From Thermodesulfovibrio sp. (lineage in GTDB: Bacteria > Nitrospirota > Thermodesulfovibrionia > Thermodesulfovibrionales > JdFR-85): a DNA stretch of 14,369 nucleotides. Each line of letters opens with the position of its first letter. Position 1 is the stretch's first letter. The DNA lies in contig JALUAR010000105.1 of the NCBI GenBank assembly GCA_027050975.1, positions 3,019-17,387 of the forward strand, written 5' to 3'. The notes beneath the pieces are model-generated. The model had not been told where the DNA came from. It ran no database searches and saw only the letters and a program-made list of their open reading frames with translations. A program made the translations under genes and the position numbers. This document shows positions 7,650 through 14,361 of the stretch, piece by piece.

Positions 7650-7678
7650 TTGACACTCCATGACAAATGGAGTATATC
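7650..7678 (+). promoter_or_regulatory. Possible opposing promoter sharing the -10 region
   Basis: On the plus strand TTGACA (7650-7655) is followed after 17 nt by TATATC (7673-7678). Its -10 overlaps that of the minus-strand promoter. A transcript would start near 7685 and run antisense into the 3' end of the MalG-like gene. No plus-strand gene follows, so it would make a non-coding RNA or be a by-product of the symmetrical -10. Confidence 0.35.
7655..7673. promoter_or_regulatory. Perfect dyad over the -10 and start site (candidate operator)
   Basis: ACTCCAT-GACAA-ATGGAGT is a perfect 7-bp inverted repeat with a 5-nt spacer. It overlaps the last bases of the chemosensory promoter -10 and the expected transcription start, where a bound repressor would block initiation. 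It could also form a small hairpin at the 5' end of the transcript. Confidence 0.5.
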
Positions 7679-7700
7679 AAGAAAAAAGAGACAGTGTCAA
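7671..7700 (-). promoter_or_regulatory. Sigma70-type promoter of the chemosensory operon
   Basis: Reading the minus strand, TTGACA (7700-7695) and TATACT (7676-7671) are separated by 18 nt. The -35 is perfect and the -10 matches five of six bases. Transcription should start near 7664, giving a leader of about 35 nt before ATG 7629. All six genes of the left block can be read from here. Confidence 0.7.
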
Positions 7701-7757
7701 CAAACTTTAGCTTATAAGAAGCATAAGGAAACATTATCATCACTTTTATCTGTTATT

Positions 7758-8582
7758 TTATCCTTTTAATGCTCCTGCAGACAAACCGCTAACAATTCTC
7801 TTCTGGAAAACAAACACCAATAGCACTAAAGGTAGGGTTGCTACCACAGAGGCTGCAGCTATCTCTCCCCAAGGCAAGGTATACTGTCCCTGAAAAAGGG
7901 CAATGCCTACCGGAAGAGTCTGGTACTGTCTGTTTGTCATTATAAGAAGGGCAAAGAAGAACTCGTTCCATGCATAGATAAAGACAAGTATTGCAGCTGT
8001 GAAGACTCCTGGAGCAGAAAGGGGTAGCATGATCTTAAGAAGGCTCTGTATGTGACTGCAACCGTCGATCATTGCAGCCTTTTCAAGCTCCCGGGGTAGT
8101 TCATTAAAGAACGTTGTCATTATCCAGACCCCCAGAGGCAGTGTTAGTGTAACATAGGGAATGACAAGCCCCTGATAACTATTTAACCATCCTAAGGATT
8201 GAAGAATTCGCCATACAGGGCCAGCGATAGAGATCTGGGGGAACATTGAAACAAGCAATAAGGCTCCTAATATCAGACCCTTATGCCTTATCCTTAAGCG
8301 CGCCAGGGCATATCCGGCGAAGATGGAGAGTAAAATGGTTATTATGGTGGTTGCTCCTGCCACAACAACGCTGTTTTTCAGATAATGAAGAAGGTCATAT
8401 CTGATTATTGCCGAGTAGTAAAAGTGAAGAGAGCCCGAAGGGATTATAACCGGAGGGATGGCTGTTATTTCTATCTGGCTTTTTAATGATGTGTCAACAA
8501 ACCATAAAAATGGCAACAGACTTGTTATTACAACCATTGATATGAGAATAAAAAATAACATTTTATTTATAACAGATTTCAT
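7758..8582 (-). CDS. ABC sugar-type transporter permease, MalG/UgpE-like
   Basis: Inner-membrane permease subunit of 274 residues. It begins with a hydrophobic helix (MLFFILISMVVITSLLPFLW), has about six membrane segments overall, and ends in the usual LSAGALKG tail of carbohydrate uptake permeases. The cytoplasmic EAA loop that docks the ATPase is ELEKAAMIDGCSHIQSL followed by KIMLPLSAPG. It starts on the ATGA that ends the MalF-like gene, so the pair is translated together and should form the heterodimeric pore. Substrate cannot be deduced; the family takes up oligosaccharides, trehalose, glycerol phosphate and similar compounds. No clear terminator was seen in the 128 nt before the chemosensory operon. 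Confidence 0.93.
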   Translation of the reverse strand: MKSVINKMLFFILISMVVITSLLPFLWFVDTSLKSQIEITAIPPVIIPSGSLHFYYSAIIRYDLLHYLKNSVVVAGATTIITILLSIFAGYALARLRIRHKGLILGALLLVSMFPQISIAGPVWRILQSLGWLNSYQGLVIPYVTLTLPLGVWIMTTFFNELPRELEKAAMIDGCSHIQSLLKIMLPLSAPGVFTAAILVFIYAWNEFFFALLIMTNRQYQTLPVGIALFQGQYTLPWGEIAAASVVATLPLVLLVFVFQKRIVSGLSAGALKG

Positions 8583-9478
8583 GCTTCCGACCTCCTGAAC
8601 TGTCTGCCCAGTGTGCGGATATAGAGCAGACTTATTAAAAAGGTAACAAGGAATACCAGAACCGAAACAGTAGAACCATATCCCATAAGACCTTCGGCAA
8701 AAATCTTTTTGTATCCGTAAAACTGAAGGACATTTGTTGAATCTGCAGGTCCTCCCTGGGTCATAACAAATACAAGATCAAATACTCTGAAGGCATCCAT
8801 TGTTCTGAAAAGCAGTGCAATCAGTAAAGCCGGACGAATCAGAGGCAGTGTTATTCTTGTAAATTGTTGCCAGCCAGTTGCACCATCTACCCTGGCTGCA
8901 TCATACAGTTCGTCGGGTATAACCTGCAATCCGGCAAGGATTAAAAGAGCTGCAAAAGAAGAGGTTTTCCAAACATCTGCCACTATAATTGCACTGAAGG
9001 CATAAAATGGTTCAGCCAGCCATGCCTTGTATCGTGCTATGTCAGAACCGTAAAGAATCAGGTTAAGAAGACCGTACTTATCATTAAATATATACCTCCA
9101 CATCTGAGATGAGACAACAGTGGGGATTGCCCAGGGAATAAGAATTGATGCCCTAACAATTCCCCTTCCCCTGAATCTTTTGTGGATCAGAAGTGCTATT
9201 GCCAGTCCTAATAAGATTTCGAAGAAGGTGGATACAGCGACAAAAATAAAGGTATTTGACAATGCCTTGAGAGCTATTGGATCTCTAAGTAAGGACCTGT
9301 AATTACTTAAACCTACAAATGTTTTTCCCAATGCAGGAAGTCCTATTATTATTCTGTGCAGGCTGAGATATACGGAATAAAGTATCGGATAAAAGGCAAA
9401 TATCAAAACAAAGGTGAATGTCGGGATGAGCAGTCCCAGGGCAAAAAGTCGTTCTTTTGATCTTAAGGACAATTGCAT
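8579..9478 (-). CDS. ABC sugar-type transporter permease, MalF/UgpA-like
   Basis: Inner-membrane permease, first gene of the pair, 299 residues from ATG 9478. The first helix is LFALGLLIPTFTFVLIFAFY, followed by the family segment VGLSNYRSLL. The EAA loop reads ELYDAARVDGATGWQQF and then ITLPLIRPA. The open frame runs up to 9661, but that would overlap def and add about 60 residues foreign to the family. ATG 9478 has AAAGGA only 1 nt away; TTG 9472 (codon 3) has the same site at 7 nt and may be the true start. No substrate-binding protein or ATPase gene flanks the pair, so both must come from elsewhere in the genome. Confidence 0.9.
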   Translation of the reverse strand: MQLSLRSKERLFALGLLIPTFTFVLIFAFYPILYSVYLSLHRIIIGLPALGKTFVGLSNYRSLLRDPIALKALSNTFIFVAVSTFFEILLGLAIALLIHKRFRGRGIVRASILIPWAIPTVVSSQMWRYIFNDKYGLLNLILYGSDIARYKAWLAEPFYAFSAIIVADVWKTSSFAALLILAGLQVIPDELYDAARVDGATGWQQFTRITLPLIRPALLIALLFRTMDAFRVFDLVFVMTQGGPADSTNVLQFYGYKKIFAEGLMGYGSTVSVLVFLVTFLISLLYIRTLGRQFRRSEA

Positions 9479-9488
9479 ATCCTTTGTT

Positions 9489-9497
9489 ATTTTAGCA
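9489..9497 (-). promoter_or_regulatory. Possible extended -10 promoter of the permease pair
   Basis: TGCTAAAAT on the minus strand fits an extended -10 (TG-N-TAAAAT). No good -35 was found. Start of transcription would be near 9482, leaving an almost absent leader. It would be divergent from the def promoter in the same 67-nt gap. Confidence 0.35.
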
Positions 9498-9531
9498 TAT
9501 AAGGGAGGGATTCTGTAGTTTATAAACAAAA

Positions 9532-9540
9532 TGTTATAAT
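9532..9540 (+). promoter_or_regulatory. Extended -10 promoter of def; leaderless transcript expected
   Basis: TGTTATAAT is a perfect extended -10 (TG-N-TATAAT); the -35 region is poor, as is usual for this class. Initiation about 7 nt downstream falls at 9546-9547, on or next to the A of the def ATG. No Shine-Dalgarno is present, and an in-frame TAA at 9540-9542 prevents a longer protein. Confidence 0.65.
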
Positions 9541-9545
9541 AAAAA

Positions 9546-10052
9546 ATGGCTGTTTTGGAGATAAAAAGGTACCCCGATCCGATACTCAAGAGAAAGGCCA
9601 GGCCTGTTGAAGAGATAAACGGCTCTCTCCAGAAACTTATTGATGATATGTTAGAAACCATGTATGACGCACCTGGTATCGGTCTTGCAGCACCTCAGGT
9701 GGGAGAGTCTATCAGGCTTATAGTAGTTGATGTAAGTGCCCGCGAAGAGGAGCATCCGTTAATTGTACTAATTAACCCGGAGATTGTTTATACCGAAGGA
9801 AAGGTCGATTCCGAAGAGGGATGTCTAAGTGTACCAGGTTATGTGTCCACCATTCGGAGAGCAAACAGGGTGTTAGTCAGAGGCCTTGACAGAGAAGGTA
9901 AACCTGTGGAGATTGAGGCCACCGGGCTTCTTGGAAGGGCTCTTCAGCATGAAATAGACCACCTTGACGGGATTCTTTTTATTGACCGGATGAGCCCCAT
10001 AAAGAGGGAGTTTTTCCGTAAGAGATATCTTAGAAAGTTAAAGAAGACATAA
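9546..10052 (+). CDS. def: Peptide deformylase
   Basis: Metalloenzyme that removes the N-formyl group from new proteins in the cytoplasm. All three family motifs are seen in 168 residues: GIGLAAPQ (44-51), EGCLS (91-95, metal ligand Cys93) and HEIDH (135-139, ligands His135 and His139, catalytic Glu136). Length and the start MAVLEIKRYPDPILK are normal for a type 1 bacterial deformylase. The gene is followed 3 nt later by fmt, the classic pairing of deformylase with the transformylase that adds the same group. It heads the plus-strand cluster and appears to be transcribed without a leader. Confidence 0.97.
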   Translation: MAVLEIKRYPDPILKRKARPVEEINGSLQKLIDDMLETMYDAPGIGLAAPQVGESIRLIVVDVSAREEEHPLIVLINPEIVYTEGKVDSEEGCLSVPGYVSTIRRANRVLVRGLDREGKPVEIEATGLLGRALQHEIDHLDGILFIDRMSPIKREFFRKRYLRKLKKT

Positions 10053-10055
10053 ACC

Positions 10056-10982
10056 ATGTCAATAATCTTCTTTGGTACCCCGGTTTTTGCTGTTCCCACC
10101 CTCAGACGACTCATCAGTAGTGGGGAAGAGATACAGCTTGTAGTTACACAACCTGACAGGGTTGGAGGCAGAGGACATAAAATGCTTCCGCCTCCGGTTA
10201 AGATCGAGGCAGAGAGAAATAACCTCAGGGTGGTTCAGCCAGAGAGCATAAAGAACGGAGACATAGTAGAGTTGATTAAGCAGATAAGGCCGGAGTTTAT
10301 AGTTGTGGTGGCCTATGGGAAAATACTGCCATCTGAAGTTTTAAATGCTGCGGAAAAGGGGTGTATTAATGTTCACGCGTCCCTTTTGCCAAAGTATCGT
10401 GGTGCGGCTCCTATTCAATGGGCCCTCATTAATTGTGAGGAGATTACCGGGGTTACCACCATGTTTATGAATGAGGGGCTTGATACAGGTGATGTTTTAC
10501 TCCAGAAAGAGGTGGTGATTAAAGAAAGTGACAATGCCCTGACTCTATCAGAGCGTCTATCCGAAATTGGAGCTGACCTGTTAGTAGAGACGCTATCCGG
10601 AGTGCGAAGCGATGTGGTAAGGCCACGTCCTCAAACCGGGGAGCCCTCTTATGCTCCTTTGCTTAAGAAGGAGGATGGGCTTATTGATTGGTCACTTTCA
10701 GCCAGGCAGATCTGGTGCAGAACAAGAGGGTTGTATCCCTGGCCCTGTGCGTATACGTACTACAGGGGGAGGCTGTTGAAACTGATCAAAGTGATACCCC
10801 TGGAGGGGGAAGCAACTCCGGGTGTTGTTGCTGAGAGAACTAAAAAGGACTTAATCGTGGGAACCGGAAAGGGGCTGATAAAGTTGTTAGAGGTTCAGCC
10901 GGAGGGTAAGAAGGCAATGGATATAAATGCCTTTCTTCAGGGGCAGGGCAGAGATATTGGGGTAGGAGAGAGGTTGGGCTGA
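10056..10982 (+). CDS. fmt: Methionyl-tRNA formyltransferase
   Basis: Transfers a formyl group from 10-formyltetrahydrofolate to initiator Met-tRNA. The N-terminal domain starts IIFFGTPVFAVPTL. The catalytic triad is visible as Asn105 and His107 in NVHASLLPKYRGAAPIQWA and Asp143 in NEGLDTGDVLL; SLLPKYRG is the family signature. The C-terminal tRNA-binding part follows from about residue 205 (LIDWSLSARQIWCRTRGLYP). At 308 residues it is of normal length. It lies 3 nt after def, and its TGA overlaps the next ATG by one base, so it is cotranslated with the DUF116 gene. Confidence 0.97.
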   Translation: MSIIFFGTPVFAVPTLRRLISSGEEIQLVVTQPDRVGGRGHKMLPPPVKIEAERNNLRVVQPESIKNGDIVELIKQIRPEFIVVVAYGKILPSEVLNAAEKGCINVHASLLPKYRGAAPIQWALINCEEITGVTTMFMNEGLDTGDVLLQKEVVIKESDNALTLSERLSEIGADLLVETLSGVRSDVVRPRPQTGEPSYAPLLKKEDGLIDWSLSARQIWCRTRGLYPWPCAYTYYRGRLLKLIKVIPLEGEATPGVVAERTKKDLIVGTGKGLIKLLEVQPEGKKAMDINAFLQGQGRDIGVGERLG

Positions 10983-11500
10983 TGTACAGACTGCTCAGAG
11001 GGGTTGTGCTAAAGGTTCTGTTCCCCCTTTTTATGCTGATATCTGCATTTAAAAAGGAGTCAAGGGAGGGGCTGCAAAGGACAATTATAAATCTTAATAA
11101 CCGTCTTGTTATAAAGGAAGGGCACAGGGCATCGAGACTACTACTTCTTCTGCCACATTGTCTGCAGATTGATAGTTGTGATATCAGACTAACACACAAT
11201 ATCTTTAATTGCCGTCGTTGCGGCAAATGCGAGATAAAGGACCTGATAGAGATTGCAGAGGACTATAACCTCAACCTCTTTGTTGCCACAGGTGGAACAC
11301 TTGCAAGAAGGATAGTGAAGGATGTAAAACCCCAGGCAATAGTGGCAGTAGCCTGCGAAAGAGACCTTTCAAGTGGTATTGCAGATACCTATCCTTTGCC
11401 TGTGTTGGGGATTCCCAATGAGAGACCCTTTGGCCCCTGTTTTAACACAAGGGTTAGCCTTGAGAGGGTGAAGGAGGCAATAAAAGCTTTCTGTGCCTGA
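10982..11500 (+). CDS. DUF116 family cysteine-rich protein
   Basis: Protein of 172 residues recognised as DUF116; biochemical function unknown. A hydrophobic N-terminal stretch (about 8-22) could anchor it in the membrane. The rest holds conserved cysteines: Cys60 (LPHCLQ), Cys66, Cys77/Cys80/Cys83 (CRRCGKC), Cys125 (ACERD) and Cys153 (GPCFNT). The C-x2-C-x2-C cluster with extra cysteines suggests a metal or iron-sulphur site, but this is inference. The segment FVATGGTLARRIVKD looks like a nucleotide- or ligand-binding loop. It starts on the last base of the fmt stop codon. DUF116 next to fmt is, to my knowledge, a recurring arrangement in anaerobic bacteria. Confidence 0.85.
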   Translation: MYRLLRGVVLKVLFPLFMLISAFKKESREGLQRTIINLNNRLVIKEGHRASRLLLLLPHCLQIDSCDIRLTHNIFNCRRCGKCEIKDLIEIAEDYNLNLFVATGGTLARRIVKDVKPQAIVAVACERDLSSGIADTYPLPVLGIPNERPFGPCFNTRVSLERVKEAIKAFCA

Positions 11501-11511
11501 GAGATTTAGAG

Positions 11512-11517
11512 TATAAT
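11512..11517 (+). promoter_or_regulatory. Possible internal -10 box before the OsmC-like gene
   Basis: TATAAT lies in the 67-nt gap between DUF116 and the OsmC-like gene. The best -35 candidate, TTCTGT at 17 nt, is weak. If used, it would give a leader of about 44 nt and let the OsmC-rbfA-nrnA part be expressed separately. Confidence 0.35.
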
Positions 11518-11558
11518 TAAATTAAGTTTTGTTGGATTTTGGAAAAACTTTTGATTAC

Positions 11559-11563
11559 GGAGG
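11559..11563 (+). promoter_or_regulatory. Shine-Dalgarno deciding the OsmC-like start
   Basis: GGAGG 4 nt before ATG 11568. It argues against the upstream in-frame TTG at 11529, which has no ribosome binding site and would add 13 residues not typical of the family. Confidence 0.8.
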
Positions 11564-11567
11564 TCTT

Positions 11568-11984
11568 ATGGAGACGGTAATAAAATTTGTTGATGGACTC
11601 AGATTTATAGCAGAGGGTTCTACAGGACATGCAATTGTGATGGATGGAGATCCCGAGTTTGGCGGCTCTGACACAGCTCCTCGGCCTACAGAGTTGGTTC
11701 TTATGGGACTGGGCGGATGTACTGGTATGGATGTCATCTCAATTCTGAGAAAGAAACGTCAGGAGGTAACAGGGTTCGAGTTGATCGTCAGGGGGAAAAG
11801 AGCTGATTCACATCCAAAAAAGTTTATGGAGATACATATAGAGTATGTTGTTAAAGGCAAGAATATATCAGAGGATGCCGTAAAAAGGGCTGTGCAGCTT
11901 TCCATGGAGAAGTACTGCTCGGTAAAGGCTACACTTGAAGGTGTGGCAAAAATAACCTATTCCTATCGTATTGAAGGAGAGTAA
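11568..11984 (+). CDS. OsmC-like peroxidase-type protein (YhfA-like branch)
   Basis: Cytoplasmic protein of 138 residues in the OsmC/Ohr fold. The two cysteines used for thiol-dependent peroxide reduction are present: Cys51 in MGLGGCTGMDVISIL and Cys117 in MEKYCSVKATL. The GGCTGMDV form is typical of the YhfA-like branch, whose substrate is poorly defined, rather than Ohr (organic hydroperoxide). Nothing is truncated. Its TAA overlaps the rbfA ATG by one base, coupling a redox-type protein to ribosome maturation genes. General hydroperoxide reduction is a family-based guess; no experimental assignment can be inferred from context. Confidence 0.9.
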   Translation: METVIKFVDGLRFIAEGSTGHAIVMDGDPEFGGSDTAPRPTELVLMGLGGCTGMDVISILRKKRQEVTGFELIVRGKRADSHPKKFMEIHIEYVVKGKNISEDAVKRAVQLSMEKYCSVKATLEGVAKITYSYRIEGE

Positions 11985-12343
11985 TGTTACCTTACAAAAG
12001 ATCAGAGAGGGTCGGTGATCTTCTACGTGAGGAGATAGCCGACATAATAATGCGGAGAGTGAAGGACCCGCGGATCGGTTTTGTAACAGTGACCTCCGTA
12101 AGGGTAACCGACGACCTTCGCATAGCACGGGTCTATATCAGTGTACTTAAGAAGGAAGAGAGACAGCAAACTCTGGCTGCTCTTACCTCTGCAAGAGGAT
12201 TCATTCGCTCTGAACTTGGCAAAAGAGTGCGTATGAAAATACTGCCCAGATTGGAGTTCTTTGAGGATGAGTCAATCGAGTATGGTGCCAGAATTGATGC
12301 GCTGCTGAAAAGGATCAAGGATGAAGAGGATGAAGATTCCTGA
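11984..12343 (+). CDS. rbfA: 30S ribosome-binding factor A
   Basis: Small KH-type protein (119 residues) that binds immature 30S subunits and helps 16S rRNA 5'-end maturation, notably in the cold. The family pattern is clear: YKRSERVGDLLREEIADII, VKDPRIGFVTVTSV, DLRIARVYISVL, FIRSELGKRVRMKILPRLEF and DESIEYGARIDALL. A short acidic tail (KDEEDEDS) is normal. It starts within the OsmC stop codon (TAATG) and its 3' end overlaps nrnA by 23 nt. The order rbfA-nrnA-truB is common in bacteria and supports the identification. Confidence 0.96.
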   Translation: MLPYKRSERVGDLLREEIADIIMRRVKDPRIGFVTVTSVRVTDDLRIARVYISVLKKEERQQTLAALTSARGFIRSELGKRVRMKILPRLEFFEDESIEYGARIDALLKRIKDEEDEDS

Positions 12344-13331
12344 TGAGCTGATTCGGATTTTAAATAGCGAAAGCAGATTTTTGATAATCTCTCATATAAA
12401 TCCAGAAGGTGATGCGCTGGGGTCATCCATTGCACTTGCCCTTGCTCTGAGATCAAAAGGCAAGGATGTGAGAGTGGTTAACATAGACGGTGTCTCATCT
12501 ATCTATCGATTCCTTCCTTATTCAGATATTGTAGAAAAGAAAATAGATCCTTCCTATCTCTCCGAGGCTGTTTTATGTATTCTTGACTGTAATGATCTGA
12601 AACGAGTTGGAATTAAAGATGAGATTAAATATAAACGGTCTGTGGTAATAGATCACCATGAAACAGAGAGTGGCTTTGGTGACATTAAGTGGATTGAGCC
12701 AGAAAGTCCTGCCACAGGATTAATGATCTATCACCTTTTAAAGGCCATGGAGACAGAGATCGATGCGGATATGGCTACCTGTCTTTATACAGCAATCTCA
12801 ATTGATACCGGTACCTTCAGATATTCAAATACGAGTTCAGATACCTTGCGAGTGGCAGCGGATCTTATTGATCATGGAGCTTCGCCCGGGTATGTGGCAG
12901 AAAGGCTATATGAGTCCTGGTCTGAGAACAGGTTTAAACTTTTAGTTGAGATGTTGAAAACAATGGAAATTATAAGATTGAAGAAGAAAGATTCAGGAGA
13001 TGAAGCCAAGGGCTCTGCTCGGTTATCGATTGCCTTAACGGTTATTTCCATGGAGATGTTCAGGAGAACTGGAACAACCTCGGCAGACACAGAGAACTTT
13101 TCAAACTTTCCAAGGATGATTGAGTCAATTGATATTTCGGCGATGTTCAGAGAGACATCTAATGGACAATGGAAGGCTTCCCTGAGAAGCAAAGGCGAGC
13201 TTAATGTTGCACGCATTGCTTCTGCCCTGGGAGGAGGAGGACATAAAAATGCTGCTGGCTTCACAATGGAAGGTGATGTTGAGGATATAAAAAGGTTGTT
13301 TGTAAAGACCGTACAAGAGCAATATTGTTAA
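12321..13331 (+). CDS. nrnA: DHH-family nanoRNase / pAp phosphatase
   Basis: Degrades 2-5-nt RNAs and, in characterised homologues, dephosphorylates pAp. All DHH/DHHA1 motifs are present in 336 residues: SHINPEGDALGSS (His25, Asp31; Glu29 where many homologues have Asp), LDCNDLKRVG (Asp89), VIDHHET (Asp111-His112-His113), and the substrate-binding GGGGHKNAAGF near 304-314. Two starts are possible: ATG 12321, with AAGGA 6 nt upstream, and ATG 12330, with AAGG 9 nt upstream; the first is kept. It overlaps rbfA by 23 nt. The placement before truB matches the usual bacterial order. Which activity dominates in vivo cannot be told from sequence. Confidence 0.94.
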   Translation: MKRMKIPDELIRILNSESRFLIISHINPEGDALGSSIALALALRSKGKDVRVVNIDGVSSIYRFLPYSDIVEKKIDPSYLSEAVLCILDCNDLKRVGIKDEIKYKRSVVIDHHETESGFGDIKWIEPESPATGLMIYHLLKAMETEIDADMATCLYTAISIDTGTFRYSNTSSDTLRVAADLIDHGASPGYVAERLYESWSENRFKLLVEMLKTMEIIRLKKKDSGDEAKGSARLSIALTVISMEMFRRTGTTSADTENFSNFPRMIESIDISAMFRETSNGQWKASLRSKGELNVARIASALGGGGHKNAAGFTMEGDVEDIKRLFVKTVQEQYC

Positions 13332-13471
13332 TGCTTCATCTCTCTGCTCGCTTATTTTAAGCTTAACATATTTGTAGATTAGTCAGTTAATTTAATTCCC
13401 AGATTCAGCGATAACGAAAAGGAACAATAGCCTCCTCTTTAGCTGGATATGTGTACTTATAAAAAATTGAC
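13332..13471 (+). other. Intergenic region nrnA-truB with candidate promoters
   Basis: 140 AT-rich nt, the largest gap in the plus-strand cluster. It holds TTAACA (13363-13368) 17 nt before GTTAAT (13386-13391), a plausible promoter, and TATAAA at 13458-13463, only 8 nt before the truB ATG. A 10-bp palindrome TTAAGCTTAA lies at 13357-13366. A ten-codon frame including stop begins on the nrnA stop codon (13331-13360). No terminator-like hairpin with a T-run was seen. Confidence 0.4.
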
Positions 13472-14332
13472 ATGGACGGAGTAATAAACCTCTATAAACA
13501 TAGGGATATCACTTCACACAAGGCTACCCAGCAAGTGAAGGAGATCCTGAAGGCAAAAAAGGCAGGTCATACAGGTACGCTGGACCCCTTTGCCGAGGGA
13601 GTACTTCTTGTTTGTCTGAACAGGGCTACTCGCATAGCAGAGTACCTTTCGGTTCTGGACAAGGAGTATGAGGCTGTTATACGGTTCGGGGTTACGACTG
13701 ATACATATGATTATACGGGTGAGATTCTCCGAGAGGAAGACCCCTCCGGATTAACAGAGGAGAGAGTGAGTGAGGTTATTCATTCCTTCAGAGGTGTTTA
13801 CAATCAGGAACCGCCCATGTATTCCGCAAAGAAGATGAAAGGCACTCCACTTTATAAACTTGCTCGTAAAGGAATTCAGGTGCAGCGGAGCACCGAAAAG
13901 GTGAATATTCATTCTATCGTCTTGACAGATTGGCAGCCTCCGGAAGCCACAATTCGCATTGTCTGCTCAAAAGGAACATATATAAGGTCTGTTGTACATG
14001 ATATAGGAACCAGGCTCGGTGTGGGAGCAATTGTGAAAGAGTTAAAACGCTTAGCAGTTGGTAGGTTTAGAATCAACGATTCTGTAGGGCTTGATGCCCT
14101 TTCAAGAGGGGATTTTTATCTTTATAGTATTGATGAAGCCCTTTCACACCTGCCTGAGATAGTGCTGAATGAAAGAGAGTACAGGCTCGCTATACATGGT
14201 ACCGGTTTTCGAATAGATACTTACTTCCCGGAGGGTACTCTACTGAGATTGAAGTCTCCAGCGGGAGAATTTATAGGCATAGCTAAAATTAATAAGGAGA
14301 ATTTCCTCAGAATAGATAAAATCATTGTTTAG
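13472..14332 (+). CDS. truB: tRNA pseudouridine(55) synthase
   Basis: Makes the pseudouridine at position 55 in the T loop of tRNAs. The start MDGVINLYKHRDITSHKATQ is typical. The catalytic motif GHTGTLDPFAEGVLLVCL carries Asp38. Further family segments are YEAVIRFGVTTDTYDYTGE, QEPPMYSAKKMKGTPLYKLA and CSKGTYIRSVVHDIGTRLG. A PUA-like C-terminal region is present (PEGTLLRLKSPAGEFIGIA); 286 residues is a normal length. There is no Shine-Dalgarno before ATG 13472, unlike most genes here, and a TATAAA sits just upstream, so a leaderless or near-leaderless mRNA is possible. It is separated from nrnA by 140 nt, so it may have its own promoter. Confidence 0.96.
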   Translation: MDGVINLYKHRDITSHKATQQVKEILKAKKAGHTGTLDPFAEGVLLVCLNRATRIAEYLSVLDKEYEAVIRFGVTTDTYDYTGEILREEDPSGLTEERVSEVIHSFRGVYNQEPPMYSAKKMKGTPLYKLARKGIQVQRSTEKVNIHSIVLTDWQPPEATIRIVCSKGTYIRSVVHDIGTRLGVGAIVKELKRLAVGRFRINDSVGLDALSRGDFYLYSIDEALSHLPEIVLNEREYRLAIHGTGFRIDTYFPEGTLLRLKSPAGEFIGIAKINKENFLRIDKIIV

Positions 14333-14353
14333 AAACTATTGTAGATTTCAATT

Positions 14354-14361
14354 AGGGGTGA
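14354..14361 (+). promoter_or_regulatory. Shine-Dalgarno-like sequence at window end, probably of rpsO
   Basis: AGGGGTGA lies 8 nt before the right edge in the 37 nt after truB. It suggests that a gene starts just beyond the window. rpsO follows truB in many bacteria, so it is the expected neighbour, but no coding sequence is visible here. Confidence 0.45.

Noticed and set aside
7700..7757. Rho-independent terminator after the permease genes
   Set aside because: Only a 4-bp stem (GCTT/AAGC) without a T-run is present; not enough to call a terminator.
9479..9661. N-terminal extension of the MalF-like permease to 9661
   Set aside because: It would overlap the start of def on the opposite strand and add 61 residues not typical of the family; the family-like N-terminus begins at 9478.
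10840..11226. Minus-strand 128-codon frame across the fmt-DUF116 junction
   Set aside because: Antisense to two well-supported genes, low-complexity Ser/Arg/Pro content, no family resemblance.
11529..11567. Upstream TTG start of the OsmC-like gene
   Set aside because: No ribosome binding site there, while ATG 11568 has GGAGG at 4 nt and matches the family N-terminus.
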